Assembly (NCBI GenBank): GCA_019459505.1
Contig: JAIBEV010000132.1
Span: 186,001-250,000, forward strand
DNA: 64,000 nt
Direction of reading: 5' to 3'
Source: Candidatus Paracaedibacteraceae bacterium
GTDB taxonomy: Bacteria; Pseudomonadota; Alphaproteobacteria; Paracaedibacterales; Paracaedibacteraceae
Shown: positions 46,037 to 54,638 of the stretch, piece after piece
Layout of the letters: every line of letters starts with the position of its first letter
How positions within the stretch are numbered: the first letter of the stretch is position 1
The notes under the pieces: model-generated
The model's input: only the letters and a program-made list of their open reading frames with translations
Database searches by the model: none
Told to the model about the DNA's origin: nothing
Made by a program: the position numbers and the translations under genes

Positions 46037-46038
46037 GC

Positions 46039-46578
46039 TTAATGTCCTTTGATCATGCGACGCAGAAGGTTATTTTTTAAGATCCATTGATGATAGAACG
46101 CTGCCATAAAATGAAGAGCAATCACCCCAATTAAAATCTTTCCTGTATAGCCATGAATTTGCCAGGCTAATTTTCCTATGGATGGATTCTTCTCAAGCAG
46201 GATCGGCACATTAAACCATCCAAAAAACGAGATAGGATGGCCGCCCGCTTGAGACATAATCATTCCTGATACAGGCATTATTAGCATCAACATATAGAGA
46301 ACCGGCGCACTCAATCGAGAAGCAAGCCCTGGGGTGGGAAGAGTGGGAGTAATGTTTATCCAACGCCACATTAATCGCATAATAATTAAACCAAGGACAA
46401 GGATTCCCAAGGATTTATGGTACCTATATAGGTCAAATTTTTCGGGCGAATTAACCATATCGACCATGATTAAGCCGACATATAATAGGCCAATAAGGAG
46501 GAAGGCACTGATCCAATGGAACAAGCGTGCTACTATTCCCCAACTGTTGATATCGTTCTTAAGAGTTACAGGCATCAA
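46039..46578 (-). CDS. Cytochrome b561 (CybB family)
   Basis: A di-haem inner-membrane cytochrome of 179 residues with four helices. Likely haem His residues are in ARLFHWISAFLLIG, LYRYHKSLGILVLG, AWQIHGYTGKILIG and GVIALHFMAAFYH, the family pattern. It may move electrons between quinol and superoxide or another acceptor. It is directly upstream of the hybrid kinase gene with a two-base gap, so the two are co-transcribed. Confidence 0.9.
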   Translation of the reverse strand: MMPVTLKNDINSWGIVARLFHWISAFLLIGLLYVGLIMVDMVNSPEKFDLYRYHKSLGILVLGLIIMRLMWRWINITPTLPTPGLASRLSAPVLYMLMLIMPVSGMIMSQAGGHPISFFGWFNVPILLEKNPSIGKLAWQIHGYTGKILIGVIALHFMAAFYHQWILKNNLLRRMIKGH

Positions 46579-46661
46579 ATTATTCCTAGAGTAGTTGCTT
46601 TTTTATTAAAACTAAATCTATCCTAAACATAGTCCCACATTAAACTCAGACCCAATAAAAA

Positions 46662-47681
46662 ATGGTTAAGGTTTTGCTCAAAAGATTATTAATTTTATGG
46701 ATGGTGGTTTGCCCCTCTCTTCATGCTGAACCAATTTATGGACACTTTAAGAGCTATGATGATCTTAAAATTCGCACAGCCAAGTGGGAGGCCACGGGGA
46801 AAAAGCGCGGCACCTTATTTTTTCTTCAAGGAATGGGTGGGTTTATTGAGGGGTACACGGATTTTGCCGCCAGAATGAATGCGCTTGGCTTTGATGTTTT
46901 TACGCTCGATTGGCGTGGTCAAGGGGGATCAGAGCGAATTACCCAAAAAAGTACGCTGCTTCATATTAAAAGTTTTGATGACTATGTTAAGGATTTAGAA
47001 ACTTATTTTGCCCAACAACGGGAATTTGCTCGACCAGTTATTATTGTTGGTAACTCTATGGGCGGCAATATTGCCTTACGGTATGTCTATAATCATCCTA
47101 ATTCCGTCGATGGATTGATCGCTTTATCCCCAATGGTGGATGTAAACACTCAAAACTATCCTTATTTTATTGCACGCTCTATTGCTACCCTAGCCAATAC
47201 TGTCGGTGGGTCAGAAAGCTATGTTTTCGGTTTTAACCAATTTAATTTGGATACCTGTATTGCTCATTTTGATCCTGATAAATACGGAGATCGGGAAAAA
47301 TATTTATCTGATTGCGTCTTTCTAAATTCCCATCAAGAGCTTGCCACAGGGGGGCCAAGCTTTTCATGGTTAGCAGCCGCCTTTGATTCCTGTGAATTGA
47401 TTAAAGATTATGATTTTAGTTCCAGAATTTTAATCCCTGTTTTAATGGTCACTGTTCCTAATGACCATCTGGTTGATCCCGATGCTCAACGGGAATTGTG
47501 TGCTATTATCCCTAAATGTCGTCAGATTCTTTATCAAGAGGGGCACCATAATTTATTAAAGGATAATGAAAAATTGGTGGCCCGTTTGATTCATGATATT
47601 GACCGCTTCGTTAAAGATTTACCTTCTCTTCAAAAAGGTATTCCTCAATCAATTTTAGTGATGAATAACACTGATCGATAA
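46662..47681 (+). CDS. pldB: Alpha/beta hydrolase, lysophospholipase L2-like, exported
   Basis: A 339-residue serine hydrolase with a signal peptide (LLKRLLILWMVVCPSLHA). The oxyanion region is FFLQGMGGFIEGYTDFA, the nucleophile elbow VGNSMGGNIAL, the acid in VPNDHLVDPDAQ and the base in QEGHHNLLKDN. The PldB group cleaves lysophospholipids. In this host-associated context it could act on self or host membranes; only the family is secure. A promoter for the downstream ABC operon begins seven bases after its stop. Confidence 0.82.
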   Translation: MVKVLLKRLLILWMVVCPSLHAEPIYGHFKSYDDLKIRTAKWEATGKKRGTLFFLQGMGGFIEGYTDFAARMNALGFDVFTLDWRGQGGSERITQKSTLLHIKSFDDYVKDLETYFAQQREFARPVIIVGNSMGGNIALRYVYNHPNSVDGLIALSPMVDVNTQNYPYFIARSIATLANTVGGSESYVFGFNQFNLDTCIAHFDPDKYGDREKYLSDCVFLNSHQELATGGPSFSWLAAAFDSCELIKDYDFSSRILIPVLMVTVPNDHLVDPDAQRELCAIIPKCRQILYQEGHHNLLKDNEKLVARLIHDIDRFVKDLPSLQKGIPQSILVMNNTDR

Positions 47682-47687
47682 AAAAAT

Positions 47688-47716
47688 TTGACAAAACTGG
47701 CGTATATAACTATATC
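47688..47716 (+). promoter_or_regulatory. Sigma-70 promoter of the TrpX-type ABC operon
   Basis: TTGACA at 47688-47693, a 17-base spacer and TATATC at 47711-47716. This perfect -35 and a fair -10 place the start site near 47723, giving a leader of about 140 bases before the first transporter gene. The leader contains a short His/Trp ORF and a hairpin. Confidence 0.7.
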
Positions 47717-47760
47717 CTAAACATAGGTGAGCTTTTCTACACCGCAGAGAAAGTATTTTA

Positions 47761-47817
47761 ATGTTAGGACTTCACTACATTCATTCATGGCGATGGCGGC
47801 ATCATCACAGCTGTTGA
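47761..47817 (+). CDS. Candidate leader peptide with Trp and His codons
   Basis: An 18-codon ORF, MLGLHYIHSWRWRHHHSC, inside the transcript leader of the ABC transporter. Two Trp codons are followed by three consecutive His codons (CAT CAT CAC), with five His in all. GAGAAAG lies nine bases before the ATG. The His codons form the left arm of a hairpin that ends in five T residues, the layout expected of an attenuator. Too short for annotation tools; that it is translated is inferred. Confidence 0.45.
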   Translation: MLGLHYIHSWRWRHHHSC

Positions 47818-47830
47818 TGGTATCGTTTTT
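47791..47830 (+). terminator. Possible attenuator hairpin in the ABC operon leader
   Basis: ATCATCA (47801-47807) pairs with TGATGGT (47815-47821), extended by CGAT/ATCG at 47791-47794 and 47822-47825, followed by TTTTT. The stem is interrupted and modest, so it may be a weak terminator. Ribosomes paused on the His codons would cover its left arm. Confidence 0.4.
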
Positions 47831-47861
47831 CTATGTCCATGTTTTGATTGTAGGTGTCTAA

Positions 47862-48803
47862 ATGTTAAAAATTATTGTTATCCTTCACACCCTTGTTCTA
47901 AGCTCATTCTGTTCCATTCAAGCAAAACCCCTCGTCGCTATTACTAAAATTGCGCCTCATCCATCATTAGAAGCCATTGAAAAAGGCATTAAGGATGGGT
48001 TGAAAGAAGCGGGCATTGACGCTGGTTACCAGTTAGATAATGCCCAAGGAAATATTTCTACTGCTGTTCAAATTGCTAAAAAATATGGGGCATTAAAGCC
48101 CGATGTTATTATTCCGATTAGTACCCCATCTGCACAAACTGTTTATCAAGTGGCTTTGTCAGAAAAGATTCCGGTTGTTTTTGCTGCTGTATCCGATCCT
48201 GTTGCCGCCAAACTGATTGATGCTGAGACAAAAAAAGGGAAGAATTTAACGGGGGTGAGTGATTTATCCCCCATTTCTGAACAAATAAGATTGATCCAAA
48301 TCTTACAACCCTCAGCCCAGAAAATCGGAATTTTATATAATCCCGGTGAAGCTAACTCCGTCGCCCTCCTAGATTTATTTAAGCTGCAAGCTACTGCTAA
48401 AGGATTGGAAATTAAGCTGTTTCCTTGTTTATCAAGTGTGGACCTTAGAGCAGTTAGCCAGAAGATAAAAGGCAATGTCGATGCTGTGTATATCCCGAAT
48501 GATAACACAATTATCTCGGGCCTCAATGTCGTCGTGAAAATCCTTGATGACTTACCAATTTATGCAGCAGATCCTGAATCCGTTTACCGGGGATGCTTAG
48601 CCAGCGCTGCTCTCAGTCAATATGATATTGGCGTCGAAACAGGCAAATTGGCAGCCCGAGTTCTCAAAGGAGAGAACCCCTCTACTGTGCCTGTTGTCCA
48701 TGCAACAGTGGCTTACGTCACTCTTAATCAAAGGGTGGCTCATAAACTGAAGATTGATTTTCCTCAATCTTTAAAGAAAAACGCAATAATTATTGGAGAT
48801 TAA
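47862..48803 (+). CDS. ABC transporter substrate-binding protein, TrpX-like family (first copy)
   Basis: A 313-residue periplasmic binding protein with a signal peptide (IIVILHTLVLSSFCSIQA). It has the ABC_sub_bind pattern: ITKIAPHPSLEAIEKGIKDG, AQGNISTAVQIAKKYGALKP, IPVVFAAVSDPVAAKL, IGILYNPGEANSVALLDLF, and IYAADPESVYRGCLASAALS. In Gram-positive bacteria the family includes the tryptophan-binding TrpX; the ligand here is unknown. It is paralogous to the next gene. Confidence 0.87.
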   Translation: MLKIIVILHTLVLSSFCSIQAKPLVAITKIAPHPSLEAIEKGIKDGLKEAGIDAGYQLDNAQGNISTAVQIAKKYGALKPDVIIPISTPSAQTVYQVALSEKIPVVFAAVSDPVAAKLIDAETKKGKNLTGVSDLSPISEQIRLIQILQPSAQKIGILYNPGEANSVALLDLFKLQATAKGLEIKLFPCLSSVDLRAVSQKIKGNVDAVYIPNDNTIISGLNVVVKILDDLPIYAADPESVYRGCLASAALSQYDIGVETGKLAARVLKGENPSTVPVVHATVAYVTLNQRVAHKLKIDFPQSLKKNAIIIGD

Positions 48804-48804
48804 T

Positions 48805-48915
48805 ATGCATTGTCATCATCATTGTTACCCTTATCAGAACCGACTTAGACGAAAATGCACCTTTAAAAGAGATTTATTATGTTTTCAAAATTTATTAAAA
48901 CCGTTATCCTTCTAA
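48805..48915 (+). CDS. Candidate second His-rich short ORF between the two binding-protein genes
   Basis: ATG 48805 has GGAG six bases upstream and starts MHCHHHCYPYQNRLRRK, a 36-residue ORF that runs 37 bases into the next gene in another frame. The first ten residues contain four His and two Cys. It begins right after the stop of the first binding-protein gene. It may be a leader peptide for the second gene, a small Cys/His metal-binding peptide, or chance; the ribosome site favours translation. Confidence 0.4.
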   Translation: MHCHHHCYPYQNRLRRKCTFKRDLLCFQNLLKPLSF

Positions 48916-49796
48916 CTTTTTGTAGCTTTCCCTTACTTGCCAAAACAGTTGGCATTCTTCAAGTCATTGAACACCCGGCGTTGGATTCCACGCGCCAAGG
49001 ATTAATAGACACTCTTCAAAAGACAAATCCAGATCTTAAAATAACCTGGCGCTCTGCTCAGGGAAATATCACGACTGCCCTTCAATTAGCCCAAAGCTTT
49101 GTTGGTCAAAAGGTCGATGTGATTATTGCTTTGGGAACTTTGCCGGCTCAAGCAGCTGTTAAGGTATGCCAAGAAACAAACATCCCTGTAATTTTTGCCT
49201 CTGTAACCGACCCCGACTCTGCCGGAGTTAAAGGAAAGGCAACGGGGATTTCTAATTTTATTGATGTAGATAAACAAATAAAATTTATACGACGTCTCCT
49301 CCCTTCTTTAAAAAAATTAGGCATTATTTATAATCCTGGGGAGGCAAATTCAGAAAAATTATTGGCCCTAACTCACCAAGCTTGTGGACAGGAAGGCATC
49401 ACTTTGGAAGGGGCGGTGGCTCTGAAAACATCCGATGTTCTGACAGCGGCTAAAAAGCTTGCAGGTAAAGTGGATGCTATTTTCATCAATAATGACAATA
49501 CAGCGTTAGCGGCTTTTCCCATTATTGTTGGTGTAGCCGATGTAACCCGCCTTCCTGTCTTTGCTAGTGATGCTAACCTCATTAAAAGTGGTGCTTTTGC
49601 TGTGTTAGGACCCGATCAATATCAAATAGGAATTCAGGCGGCCAATATGGTTCAAAAAGTACTCACAGAAAATGTTAATTTTCAAACTCTTGCCATTGAA
49701 TATCCGACTTCTGTCGATGTATTTATCAATGAAGAAAAAGCTAATTTTTTAGGTTTGGCCATCGAACCAACGACTCGCAATAAGGATCAATCATGA
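48879..49796 (+). CDS. ABC transporter substrate-binding protein, TrpX-like family (second copy)
   Basis: A 305-residue paralogue of the preceding binding protein with its own signal peptide (FIKTVILLTFCSFPLLA). Shared motifs are VIEHPALDSTRQGLIDTL, AQGNITTALQLAQSFVGQ, IPVIFASVTDPDSAGVKG, LGIIYNPGEANSEKLLAL and PVFASDANLIKSGAFAVLGP. The permease gene starts inside its last codons (ATGA overlap). Two binding proteins sharing one permease suggests two related ligands or different affinities. Confidence 0.87.
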   Translation: MFSKFIKTVILLTFCSFPLLAKTVGILQVIEHPALDSTRQGLIDTLQKTNPDLKITWRSAQGNITTALQLAQSFVGQKVDVIIALGTLPAQAAVKVCQETNIPVIFASVTDPDSAGVKGKATGISNFIDVDKQIKFIRRLLPSLKKLGIIYNPGEANSEKLLALTHQACGQEGITLEGAVALKTSDVLTAAKKLAGKVDAIFINNDNTALAAFPIIVGVADVTRLPVFASDANLIKSGAFAVLGPDQYQIGIQAANMVQKVLTENVNFQTLAIEYPTSVDVFINEEKANFLGLAIEPTTRNKDQS

Positions 49797-50680
49797 ATAT
49801 TTTACAATTTACGGGTGCTGTAGAGATTGGATTGATTTACAGCTTAGTAGCTTTAGGGGTCTTCCTATCTTTTCGTGTGTTGCAGTTTCCAGATTTGACA
49901 GTGGATGGTAGCTTTCCACTTGGTGCTGCTGTCACGGTTTCTCTAATTTCTGTTGGCGTTAATCCCATACTTGCAACCTTGGCCGCTTTTATGGCGGGCT
50001 CGTTAGCGGGCTTGACCACAGCAATCCTTTCCACCCGCTTTAAGATTACAGATCTGATTGCCGGAATCATTACCATGACAGCTCTGTATTCTATCAATAT
50101 CCGTGTCCTGCAAGGACGGCCAAATGTGAGCATTATCGATAAAGAAACCCTTATCAGCCAATTGAAAACTTTATGCCGCCCCTTATTTGATTCATTCACC
50201 TTGGTTGCTGTCTTAATTTTCTTGGTGGGGGGGATGGTGTTGTTGTGCTACTACTTCTTATCAAGCCAGTATGGATTGGCTCTGCGCGCGACGGGTAATA
50301 ATGCGCGCATGGCGCGGGCCAATGGAATTGCAGACCGCCGCATGATCCATGTCGGATTAGCTCTATCGAATGGATTGGTTGCCTTAGGGGGGTCATTATT
50401 TGGTCAAGAAAGTGCTGTAGGTGATATTAATATTGGTATAGGAACACTTGTTGCTGGGTTATCAGGGGTTATTTTAGGGGAAGCCTTTTTCCCCTCAAGG
50501 CGATTAATAGTTCACATCTTCGCTTGTGTCTTAGGGGCGTTAGCGGACAGATTTATCATTACAATTGCCTTAAACATGGATGGAATCGGCTTAGAGCCAA
50601 CCGATTTAAATTTAATTAGGGCCGTCATCTTAGCGACCGCCATAATTCTTTCGAATGCTATTAAAGGAATCAAATCATGA
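49793..50680 (+). CDS. ABC transporter permease (TrpY-like)
   Basis: A 295-residue inner-membrane permease of the branched-chain amino acid/TrpY type with about eight helices. Typical segments are SLVALGVFLSFRVLQFPDLT, DGSFPLGAAVTVSLISVGVN, SSQYGLALRATGNNARMARA and GLSGVILGEAFFPSRR; the LRATG.N..MA.A stretch contacts the ATPase. It overlaps both neighbouring genes by four bases, so the four transporter genes form one unit. Confidence 0.9.
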   Translation: MNILQFTGAVEIGLIYSLVALGVFLSFRVLQFPDLTVDGSFPLGAAVTVSLISVGVNPILATLAAFMAGSLAGLTTAILSTRFKITDLIAGIITMTALYSINIRVLQGRPNVSIIDKETLISQLKTLCRPLFDSFTLVAVLIFLVGGMVLLCYYFLSSQYGLALRATGNNARMARANGIADRRMIHVGLALSNGLVALGGSLFGQESAVGDINIGIGTLVAGLSGVILGEAFFPSRRLIVHIFACVLGALADRFIITIALNMDGIGLEPTDLNLIRAVILATAIILSNAIKGIKS

Positions 50681-51459
50681 TTACCCTAAACAATATCCAC
50701 CTAACATTTGCCCCGACTACCGTGCGAGAAAAAAAAGCTTTGGTCGATTTGTCATTACAGATTAATGAAGGGGATTTTATTACCGTCATTGGCAGTAATG
50801 GGGCTGGCAAATCCACCTTACTCAATACGATATCCGGAGAGTATATTCCTGATGCTGGTTCTATTCTCATCGATGAAGAAGAGATGACAAAGTTGCCAGC
50901 CCAACAACGGGCTCATGTGGTTGCCCGTGTCTTTCAAGATCCCCTCGCGGGAACGTGTGGTGAGCTGACAATTGCTGAAAACCTTGCTTTAGCAGATCGT
51001 CGCGGCTTTCGTAGAGGACTGGGGCGCGCTTTAAATTCTAAAAATAAAGGATATTATAAAGATCTATTAAGGCATCTTAATCTAGGGTTGGAGAATCGGT
51101 TAGATACGTCTATGTCCCTTCTGTCCGGCGGTCAACGCCAGGCCGTGAGTCTGCTTATGGCAACCATGAGTCCTCTCAAGATCTTATTATTGGATGAGCA
51201 TACCTCAGCTCTTGATCCCAAAACTGCTGTTTTTGTCATGGATCTAACGCAACAAGTCATTACTGAAAAGAATTTGACAGCGTTGATGGTAACCCATAGT
51301 TTACAGCAAGCACTGCACTATGGTAACCGCACCATTATGCTGCATGAAGGAAAAGTGATCTATGATATTTCCGGACCAGCAAGAGAGAAAATGACGATTG
51401 AAGAGGTTATGCAATTATTTTCTAATAAGTTGGATGATGATCGGCTAATTTTAACATAA
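50677..51459 (+). CDS. ABC transporter ATP-binding protein (TrpZ-like)
   Basis: A 260-residue ABC ATPase. It has Walker A GSNGAGKSTLLNTISG, Q-loop VFQDPLAGTCGELTIAEN, signature LLSGGQRQAVSLLMA, Walker B ILLLDEHTSALDPKTA and the switch His in MVTHSLQQAL. Walker B reads DEHTSALD where most have DEPTSALD, a form seen in this subfamily. It is the last gene of the transporter operon and is followed by a terminator. Confidence 0.92.
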   Translation: MITLNNIHLTFAPTTVREKKALVDLSLQINEGDFITVIGSNGAGKSTLLNTISGEYIPDAGSILIDEEEMTKLPAQQRAHVVARVFQDPLAGTCGELTIAENLALADRRGFRRGLGRALNSKNKGYYKDLLRHLNLGLENRLDTSMSLLSGGQRQAVSLLMATMSPLKILLLDEHTSALDPKTAVFVMDLTQQVITEKNLTALMVTHSLQQALHYGNRTIMLHEGKVIYDISGPAREKMTIEEVMQLFSNKLDDDRLILT

Positions 51460-51460
51460 A

Positions 51461-51488
51461 AAAGAGGGAGATTAAAAATCTCCCTTTT
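51461..51488 (+). terminator. Intrinsic terminator of the ABC operon
   Basis: AGGGAGATT and AATCTCCCT form a stem with a short A-rich loop, followed by TTT. A run of A residues precedes it. It begins a few bases after the stop of the ATPase gene. Confidence 0.85.
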
Positions 51489-51537
51489 ATAAAACACTTA
51501 AGCAAAAAGAGGACTGTAGATTAGAGTGATGACAGTC

Positions 51538-52437
51538 TTAGTTTTTGGATTGCGCTTGCCCATTATAAGTCTCCTTAAAGTATAACTTAGAAATTTCACA
51601 TAATCTATCTGTTAAGATTTTTTTTGAGGAAAAGCGTCTGTGAATAAAACTCGCCTTTATCTCTGCACAGACGTGATTATCCAATACATTTACTATGTTA
51701 TTACTTAAAATATCCTTTAATTGCAAGCGACTTTTAGGAAAGGCACAAATACCGAGGCCTGTAAGCATCATTTTATATAGTGTTTTCAAGTTGTTAGAGG
51801 CTAGAAAAGGATCAAGCGAATCAAAAACTTCTCTGGGTGATAATTTAGAATCCGTTAAGGCTAATAATTTATGATCCCTTAGATCATATACATTGGTAGG
51901 TGTTCCATATTTTTCCAAATAACTGGGAGCAGCATATAAAAGTATAGGGTCTGTTGTGAGATGAATTTGGCTCAGGTCGCTTCGGTTGGTTAAATGAGGG
52001 CCTATCACAACATCAATATTAGGATCAGTAAAATTAAAATATTCTAGCCCCGATAAGACATTAAGTTGGATATTAGGAAAAACTTTATAGAATTCCATTA
52101 AGATGTCTGGTAATTCAGTTTCGGCCAAGCCATGGGTGGTAGCAATCGTTAATTCTTGAGGAAGATCTGAGGTAGGTTCGATAAGTCCTATATTTTCAAC
52201 GATGAGACGGCAAAATTCTGCAAAACTTTGTCCCATTTCTGTCAAAATGAAACGGTTTTGATTGCGGAGAATTAAAGGAACCCCCAACGATTTTTCAATA
52301 GAATTTAAGTCATTATGAACCTTAAAAGCAGGTAGTTTTAATTTCCGCCCTACAATTGCTGGAGATCCCTCTTTAACCAAATGATGAAAGAGAATACATT
52401 TTTGAATTGATATCTTATCAAAGTTATTTGTTGTCAA
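51538..52437 (-). CDS. LysR family transcriptional regulator
   Basis: A 299-residue LysR-type protein. The N-terminal winged helix is KCILFHHLVKEGSPAIVGRK then LKLPAFKVHNDLNSIEKSLG, ending in FILTEMGQSFAEF. The C-terminal part is the periplasmic-binding-like effector domain (LTIATTHGLAETELPDILME, TDPILLYAAPSYLEKYG). Its target is unknown. It is convergent to the ABC operon, so it is not obviously its local regulator. Confidence 0.85.
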   Translation of the reverse strand: MTTNNFDKISIQKCILFHHLVKEGSPAIVGRKLKLPAFKVHNDLNSIEKSLGVPLILRNQNRFILTEMGQSFAEFCRLIVENIGLIEPTSDLPQELTIATTHGLAETELPDILMEFYKVFPNIQLNVLSGLEYFNFTDPNIDVVIGPHLTNRSDLSQIHLTTDPILLYAAPSYLEKYGTPTNVYDLRDHKLLALTDSKLSPREVFDSLDPFLASNNLKTLYKMMLTGLGICAFPKSRLQLKDILSNNIVNVLDNHVCAEIKASFIHRRFSSKKILTDRLCEISKLYFKETYNGQAQSKN

Positions 52438-52557
52438 TGCTCAAACCTTAATTCAAACCAAGGATATTTTTGTTATAACATTTTTTTAGTAAATAATCCC
52501 CTAAATCAGCAAGAAAATGTTGCGATTTTTTTTTAGTTTGTTTATTGTAAGGATAGA

Positions 52558-52643
52558 GCCTGCTTGGTGGAATCGGTAGACACAACAGACTTAAAATCTG
52601 TCGCCTTCTGGGCGTGCCAGTTCGAGTCTGGCAGCGGGCACCA
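52558..52643 (+). tRNA. tRNA-Leu (TAA anticodon)
   Basis: An 86-base class II tRNA with encoded CCA. The acceptor GCCTGCT pairs with AGCGGGC. The anticodon stem ACAGA/TCTGT carries loop CTTAAAA with anticodon TAA, the long variable arm CGCCTTCTGGGCG is typical of leucine tRNAs, and the T stem is GCCAG/CTGGC with loop TTCGAGT. It decodes UUA and UUG. A small gene follows 17 bases later and may be co-transcribed. Confidence 0.96.
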
Positions 52644-52660
52644 CTCTTTTAAGAAATATT

Positions 52661-52984
52661 ATGGTTAAAAAGTCAGAAAAATCATTCGAACAAATTGAAT
52701 TATTTGGCTCAACCAAACCCCAATCTTTTTCTTCTGCTCCAAGACCTGAGGTGAAAAAACCTTTTGTGCCGGTGCACACAATGGCCTTGGATACCGCAGA
52801 AGTTAAAAATAACTTTATGTATATGATGCGGATTCTTTTAAATACCCATCAACGATCCCTTTCCAATCCAACAAATCAAGATTTATTTATTGATACCCTC
52901 CTTACTGAGATAAAAATTAAACGGGGGCTGGCAGATCCTCATCTTGCTGTTCGAGGCAGTGCTCTTAAATCCCTAAAAAAATGA
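52661..52984 (+). CDS. Small hypothetical protein downstream of tRNA-Leu
   Basis: Not recognised. It has 107 residues, no signal peptide, a disordered start rich in Lys, Ser and Pro (FGSTKPQSFSSAPRPEVKKP), and a helical second half (VKNNFMYMMRILLNTHQRSL, DLFIDTLLTEIKIKRGLADP). The ATG lies 17 bases after the tRNA and has only AAGAAATATT before it. Codon composition resembles neighbouring genes, so it is probably real. Confidence 0.55.
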   Translation: MVKKSEKSFEQIELFGSTKPQSFSSAPRPEVKKPFVPVHTMALDTAEVKNNFMYMMRILLNTHQRSLSNPTNQDLFIDTLLTEIKIKRGLADPHLAVRGSALKSLKK

Positions 52985-53179
52985 TCCATTAATAGTCAGC
53001 TATTATTTTTTATTAATTCAAAATTAATAATTGCTAACTGTGATTTTAAAACAACATTACATAGAATATGTGTAAAATTTTGGTGTTAATATTTGATTCC
53101 AACGCGCTTTTTATAACAATATGAGATTAGTTGACCCAGGTGAGGGTTCCAATAATTGTTAATTCGGAGGGTAATCTTA

Positions 53180-54502
53180 ATGAAAAAGCTAGTTCTTAGC
53201 GCCGTTGCTGTAGCTGCTCTTAGCACATCTGCGATGGCTGATGCTGTTGCGCCGACACTGCAAATCAGTGGCAACACAATTATGAATGCATACGCTGTTA
53301 GCCAAAAAGTTAAAAACAATGGTAAAGCACGTGCACATCATTTTTCCAATGACATTTCTGACTTGTACTTCTTAGTAGCCGGTCGGACAGCGTCTGGGAT
53401 CGAATATAAATATAAACTCAATTTCCAAGCATTTTCCAATGCAAATCCGCTTGTTACGCAGAACTACGTAGAATTCAACACAAATCTGGGTACATTCCAG
53501 TTTGGTAACGTTGTTGGTCCAGAAGACACTGTGATCCAAGATGCCGGTGCAATTGTTGGCGGTGCTGGGGCATTTGACGGCGGCTTTAAGAATGTTTTCA
53601 ATATCTCCGCTTTCTCTCTGCGTGGAAACGATATTATTGGTGATACAGGCTATGCGACAAAGTTCGTTTATTATACAAAAGAACTCTGGAACGCTATTCG
53701 ATTTGCTATCGGTTTTACACCACAAACATCTCACTTGGGTGATGCCAAGTTAGACAACAATTCCATCCAAAGCAATAGTAACGTTCCTGGCGTTCGTAAC
53801 TTCTTGCCTCACCTACCATCCAACATGGATATTTATGGTGTTAACAGTTGGACCTTTGGAGCATCTTTCAAGAAAGATGTTGGCAATTGGGGTATCAATC
53901 TTAACGCTGCTTATGTCACTGATCGGTCTTACCTATCAGCAACAAATCAGCAAACCGCAACTTATAATACAGCGCTTGCCGGTAATTCTAAGCTAAAATT
54001 GCGTAATACATCTGCGTACCAGTTGGGTGCCATTATTGGTTACCGTCGTGCCAATGGTCACCTTATCCAAGTTGGTGGTGGCTGGTTGGATAACGGTCAT
54101 TCCCGTAACTTCCGTAATCAAGCAACAATCAGCAGTGGTGGTAAAACTGTAACTACCGCTAATCTGCACAAGGGTGATTCTGGTCAAGCATGGAACGCTG
54201 GTGCTGGTTATACATTTGGCGCTTACAAGGTTGCTGCTTCTTACCAACACATGGAAAGAAAAACAGATGCTGTTAGAAAAGCAAAGACAAATGTCTGGAG
54301 CTTGACAGGTGACGTGGTTCCTGTGGCTGGTCTAAAGTTCTTTGGTGAAGTTGACTATGTCAGCACTAAATCTAATGAAGCTGCTCGTGGTTTAGCACAA
54401 AACTTTAGCAATGCCTTTAATGCTAAAGCAAATGCTGATACATTGGCGAATTCTAAGAACAACGGTACAGTATTTATTATGGGTACAAAAATCAGCTTCT
54501 AA
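53180..54502 (+). CDS. Outer membrane porin
   Basis: A 440-residue general porin with signal peptide MKKLVLSAVAVAALSTSAMA. The mature part alternates short polar and aromatic strands (IEYKYKLNFQAF, NYVEFNTNLGTFQFGNVVGP, AWNAGAGYTFGAYKVAASYQ) and ends in a terminal strand VFIMGTKISF with the final Phe needed for barrel assembly. GGAGGG is well placed before ATG 53180; the frame opens earlier at TTG 53156. A strong terminator suggests high expression. Confidence 0.88.
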   Translation: MKKLVLSAVAVAALSTSAMADAVAPTLQISGNTIMNAYAVSQKVKNNGKARAHHFSNDISDLYFLVAGRTASGIEYKYKLNFQAFSNANPLVTQNYVEFNTNLGTFQFGNVVGPEDTVIQDAGAIVGGAGAFDGGFKNVFNISAFSLRGNDIIGDTGYATKFVYYTKELWNAIRFAIGFTPQTSHLGDAKLDNNSIQSNSNVPGVRNFLPHLPSNMDIYGVNSWTFGASFKKDVGNWGINLNAAYVTDRSYLSATNQQTATYNTALAGNSKLKLRNTSAYQLGAIIGYRRANGHLIQVGGGWLDNGHSRNFRNQATISSGGKTVTTANLHKGDSGQAWNAGAGYTFGAYKVAASYQHMERKTDAVRKAKTNVWSLTGDVVPVAGLKFFGEVDYVSTKSNEAARGLAQNFSNAFNAKANADTLANSKNNGTVFIMGTKISF

Positions 54503-54528
54503 TCGAAGATTTGATTTGTTCTTAAAAG

Positions 54529-54555
54529 AACCCGGGAATTATCCCGGGTTTTTTT
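54529..54555 (+). terminator. Intrinsic terminator of the porin gene
   Basis: AACCCGGGA and TCCCGGGTT form a nine-base stem around ATTA, followed by TTTTTTT. It is strong and starts 27 bases after the porin stop. Confidence 0.92.
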
Positions 54556-54638
54556 GTATTCAGAAGCGCTGTTTTTCTAGATAAAAACTTTAAAATGTCT
54601 TATAAAAAATTAAGAGTTTTATTTAAAGGTTATGATTA

